A stretch of DNA of 38,006 bases from an uncultured Thermomicrobiales bacterium (lineage in GTDB: Bacteria > Chloroflexota > Chloroflexia > Thermomicrobiales > UBA6265). Below the pieces are notes generated by a model. That model saw nothing but the letters and a program-made list of their open reading frames with translations. It had not been told where the DNA came from and ran no database searches. The stretch is taken from NCBI GenBank assembly GCA_902806335.1, contig CADCWG010000065.1:1-38006 (forward strand), written 5' to 3'. The position numbers were made by a program, and so were the translations under genes. Of this stretch, positions 35,868-38,006 are shown one piece after another (the stretch's first letter is position 1; every line of letters starts with the position of its first letter).

Positions 35868-36379
35868 CCGGCGCCCGACCCGGGATAGGGGCGAGCGTAG
35901 GCTCGCGAGTCGGGTTGGGTGCGCCCTGCATCGGCGCTGGCGGGGACTAGTGCTCCGAGGCCGGGCCCGCATGGCGCCGGGTTCGTGGGAATCACTGCAC
36001 GCCCGCCAATGCACGAAGCTCCCGGCATCCCAGATTCGGGCGACCGGCGGTGGTCTTGAATCGAGGGCACGGCCGCGACCGCACCGGGGCTTGCCCCCAT
36101 GCGCGGGGATGAAGCCGGCCGCCATTCCGCCGAGCCGAGCGATGGCGATAACTTGAACTGGGAATCGGCGGTCCCCATAGCCGTTCGAGCGTGCCGCACT
36201 GCCGGCACGCCGGGTGCCGCCGTGCGAGACGCGCGGCGGGCGCAGCCGGAGTTGTGGCCCGCGGGCCGCTGCAAGGCGGTGGGTCACCCCTAGCGGGCCA
36301 ACTTCCCCTCGCCAAGTGCCCGCGCTCCTCGTCGTTGGGGAGGTCGGTGGGCGCCCCAGCGTTGCTGCCGCCCCCTGCG
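35868..36379. other. Noncoding stretch with hairpins
   Basis: About 510 bases separate the convergent ends of the exonuclease and amidohydrolase genes. A small hairpin (GCGAGC and GCTCGC, 35891-35906) lies just after the exonuclease gene. A CRISPR-repeat-like element is annotated separately. All open frames here look like shadows, and no cas gene or second repeat copy is visible. Confidence 0.45.
36088..36116 (+). repeat. Single element resembling a type I-E CRISPR repeat
   Basis: The 29-base stretch has the form GGCTTGCCCC, then CATGC, then GCGGGGATGAAGCC. A CCCC/GGGG stem followed by ATGAA is typical of type I-E repeats, such as those ending in GCGGGGATGAACCG. I looked for further copies at about 61-base spacing on both sides and saw none. 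It could be a relic of an array, an intergenic palindrome of another kind, or coincidence. Confidence 0.3.
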
Positions 36380-37537
36380 TCAGAGGTAGGGGTGCGGGTA
36401 CGGTCGGCCCCAGAGCCGCCCACGGGTGATCGTGTGCCGCGGGACGAGCCCGCGGGGGCCGCGACGGCGATTGCCCATCGCGTCGACGAACTCCGTCGGT
36501 GCCTCATCGAGGGCAAAGACTGCCACGTCGGCCGGTCCGCCGACCGTCAGCGTGCCGAGGCCCGGCTCGCGGTCGATGATCGCCGCCGGTCGCACGGTGG
36601 CGAGGGCGAGCGCCTCCGCCAGGGGCATCCCGAGCAACAGGAACTTGGAGATCGTGGTCGGCAGGTCGTAGGTCGGTCCGTTCACGCACCCGGAGTGCAG
36701 GTCGCTCGAGATGAAGTCGGGTGGGAACCCCTCGGCGAGGGCCGCCTCCGCCACCCGGAAGTCGAAGCTGCCCATGCCGTGCCCGACGTCAAAGCGAATG
36801 CCCCGGGCCCGTGCCTCCCGGACCTCCGCCAGGATCTTTCCTTCGGCGGAGAGCACGCCGTGCCCCTGCCCGGTGAAGCAATGGGTCACCACGTCGCCCG
36901 GCCGGAGCAGCGCGAGGATCTCCGGCAGCGGCGAGGGGGCGGCGCCGATGTGGACCATCACCAGCGAGTCGCTCGCCTCCGCCGCCTGGACGGCCAGCCG
37001 AAGCGGGGTGAGACCGTGCTCGCCGACCATCTGCCGCCCCTGACGGACCTTGATCCCGAGGCAGATGTCGCGGTTCTCGCGGGCGACGCGGGCGGCCTTC
37101 TCGGGGTCGGCGTAGCCGATCTCCCGCAGCTCGCCCACCTCCCAGCCGGCCAGGCCGATCGTGCTGAGGTGGACGAAGGCGTAGACCCGGGTCCGCACCT
37201 GGTTGACGATCAGGCGTCGGAAGCCGTCGAAGGTGTGCGCGCCCGCGTCTCCGGTGCTGACGACCGTCGTCACGCCGCTGGCCGGCGCGACCTCGTCCAC
37301 CGGCACGACGAGGGGACAGACGCCGACATAGACGTGGGCATGCAGGTCGACGAGCCCCGGCGTCACGAGGAGGCCTCCGACGTCGAGGTGCTGCGACGCC
37401 TGGTCGACCGGGATCTCCGGCGCGATCGCGGCGATGCGACGGTCGGCGATCGCCACGTCCCGGCGCTCCCGACGACCCGAGGCCGGATCGAGGATCTCGC
37501 CGCCGCGGACGAGCAGGTCAAAGGGCGGACGGGCCAC
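36380..37537 (-). CDS. Amidohydrolase/deacetylase family metallohydrolase
   Basis: GTG 37537, with GGGGAGGCG just upstream, gives 385 residues. It has the dihydroorotase-like amidohydrolase layout (COG3964 type). A beta-sandwich start (FDLLVRGGEILDPASG) precedes the metal motif H66-A-H68 in GLVDLHAHV. K163 in GIKVRQGRQ is the likely bridging carboxylated lysine. H196 (VMVHIG), H219 (VVTHCFTGQGHG) and D279 (SSDLHSG) complete the two-metal site. Relatives are annotated as dihydroorotases, D-aminoacylases or deacetylases, but few are characterised. The protein lies alone between noncoding stretches. A 24-bp palindrome is present in its leader. Confidence 0.9.
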   Translation of the reverse strand: MARPPFDLLVRGGEILDPASGRRERRDVAIADRRIAAIAPEIPVDQASQHLDVGGLLVTPGLVDLHAHVYVGVCPLVVPVDEVAPASGVTTVVSTGDAGAHTFDGFRRLIVNQVRTRVYAFVHLSTIGLAGWEVGELREIGYADPEKAARVARENRDICLGIKVRQGRQMVGEHGLTPLRLAVQAAEASDSLVMVHIGAAPSPLPEILALLRPGDVVTHCFTGQGHGVLSAEGKILAEVREARARGIRFDVGHGMGSFDFRVAEAALAEGFPPDFISSDLHSGCVNGPTYDLPTTISKFLLLGMPLAEALALATVRPAAIIDREPGLGTLTVGGPADVAVFALDEAPTEFVDAMGNRRRGPRGLVPRHTITRGRLWGRPYPHPYL

Positions 37538-37557
37538 GGTGCGCCTCCCCTGGCATG

Positions 37558-37581
37558 GACGGGGGGCTCGAGCCCCCCGTC
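37558..37581. promoter_or_regulatory. 24-bp perfect palindrome upstream of the amidohydrolase
   Basis: GACGGGGGGCTC and its exact reverse complement abut with no spacer, 21 bases upstream of the amidohydrolase start codon on its leader side. The six-G and six-C runs make it very stable. There is no T run on the minus strand. A dimeric repressor site or a hairpin that controls translation are the two likely readings. Confidence 0.5.
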
Positions 37582-37809
37582 GCGGTCGACCCCGGCGGCG
37601 GGGCGAGGCGGTGGAGCGAGGGCCGCCCACCACCCGGGCCAGAAACGTCCGGCCAATGGAGAGATGTTGGCACGGATCGTCGTCGGGCGGAACGGGCGCC
37701 GCGACACCGGAGACGAACAGCTTCGCCGGCGCGCGGGCGACCACCGGTCGTTCCGGCGGTCGCCCGGTAGTGCGTCGCACCAACGTCCGCGAGAACAGGG
37801 CCCAACGTC

Positions 37810-37838
37810 TTGCGCAAAATAGTGGCTTGACATAGAAT
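37810..37838 (+). promoter_or_regulatory. Promoter near the right edge
   Basis: TTGCGC (37810-37815) lies 17 bases upstream of TAGAAT (37833-37838), a five-of-six match to the -10 consensus. A perfect TTGACA (37827-37832) directly precedes the -10; it is misplaced for this -10 and has no good partner 17 bases on. Transcription would start near 37845. Confidence 0.5.
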
Positions 37839-37844
37839 CGAGGA

Positions 37845-37931
37845 GGATCAGCGCACGTCGCGAGGCGGGCGTCGGTTCACCCCCACTGGCGGCCCGGTCC
37901 CCCTTCCCTCCCCGGGCCGCCAGCCCTTTTT
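37845..37931 (+). ncRNA. Candidate small RNA or attenuated leader
   Basis: The stretch between the promoter and the intrinsic terminator is about 87 bases and has no start codon after its GAGGAGG-like segment. It fits either an independent small RNA or a leader whose terminator controls a gene just beyond the window. I compared it by eye with 4.5S RNA, T-box and tRNA landmarks and found none. Confidence 0.35.
37886..37931 (+). terminator. Intrinsic terminator
   Basis: CTGGCGGCCCGG (37886-37897) and CCGGGCCGCCAG (37912-37923) form a perfect 12-bp stem with a 14-base pyrimidine loop, followed by CCCTTTTT (37924-37931). It lies far from the 3' end of any plus-strand gene, so it most likely ends the short transcript that starts near 37845. 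Confidence 0.75.
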
Positions 37932-37950
37932 CCCCAACGAACCTGCCTCC

Positions 37951-38006
37951 GTGGTTGATCCGAACGGCGTCGCGCGCTGGGCGGCGCCGCCCCCCATTCC
38001 TCCCCC
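37951..38006 (+). CDS. Possible start of a Pro-rich protein, cut by the window edge
   Basis: From GTG 37951 the frame stays open to the end and reads VVDPNGVARWAAPPPIPP. A Pro-rich start of this kind is common in membrane proteins with a cytoplasmic N-terminal tail. The ribosome binding site is poor. It lies 20 bases after the terminator at 37886-37931, so attenuation would control it. This call is weak. Confidence 0.25.
   Translation, partial: MVDPNGVARWAAPPPIPP

Noticed and set aside
35966..36040. Further CRISPR-like repeats upstream of the element at 36088
   Set aside because: Palindromic CCCG/CGGG stretches occur near 35966 and 36021, but their spacing is irregular and they lack the GGGGATGAA end, so they do not form an array.

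Overview
This is a very GC-rich, densely packed bacterial chromosome segment. It has many GTG starts, clear GGAGG-type ribosome binding sites, and no phage, transposase, rRNA or tRNA genes that I can see. The gene set (Thr T-box plus thrS, ftsY next to ffh, MalFG-type sugar importer, two-permease Mn/Zn importer with a DtxR-family regulator, LLM-class flavoprotein, DUF4397 surface protein) fits a Chloroflexota bacterium, most likely of the Thermomicrobia/Sphaerobacter type. That placement is inference from gene content and base composition.

Left part (1-10.9 kb). The tail of a membrane protein is followed by a sigma70-type promoter, a complete T-box leader with a threonine (ACC) specifier candidate, and thrS. 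The threonyl-tRNA synthetase has no TGS domain. A GNAT acetyltransferase and a zinc-free MDR dehydrogenase follow on the same strand. On the opposite strand lie a sugar isomerase/epimerase-like TIM barrel, a two-gene unit of an M14 carboxypeptidase-like protein plus a degenerate receiver protein, and an SRPBCC protein. A SprT-like zinc-ribbon protein with an altered HExxH motif and a small CxC/CxxC protein with its own strong promoter close the region.

Sugar region (11.5-18.3 kb). A glycogen-debranching-type glycosidase, a small polytopic membrane protein (possibly DUF624/YesL-like), and a carbohydrate ABC importer (Tat-type binding protein and two permeases, with no ATPase gene here) suggest uptake and breakdown of an oligosaccharide.

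Metal region (18.7-26.5 kb). trmH and an MgtC/SapB membrane protein converge. Then comes an operon-like block, transcribed leftward: lipoprotein metal-binding protein, promoter with an operator-like site, second TroA-like binding protein, ATPase, permease, permease, and a MntR-like regulator. The three last genes overlap by 4 bp each. Both permeases carry C-terminal winged-helix extensions. The first extension also looks like the DtxR/MntR metal-binding dimerisation domain, which recalls the chlamydial YtgCR permease-repressor fusion. This is the most interesting system in the window.

Right part (26.5-38 kb). ftsY and ffh (SRP receptor and SRP GTPase) are followed by a rightward set of MFS transporter, LigB-type dioxygenase-like protein and radC. 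A DUF4397 surface protein with an LPxTG-like tail and a strong terminator comes next, then an LLM-class oxidoreductase, a DEDDh exonuclease, a noncoding stretch with one isolated type I-E CRISPR-like repeat, and a deacetylase-type amidohydrolase. The right edge holds a promoter and terminator only about 90 nt apart, a candidate small RNA or attenuated leader.
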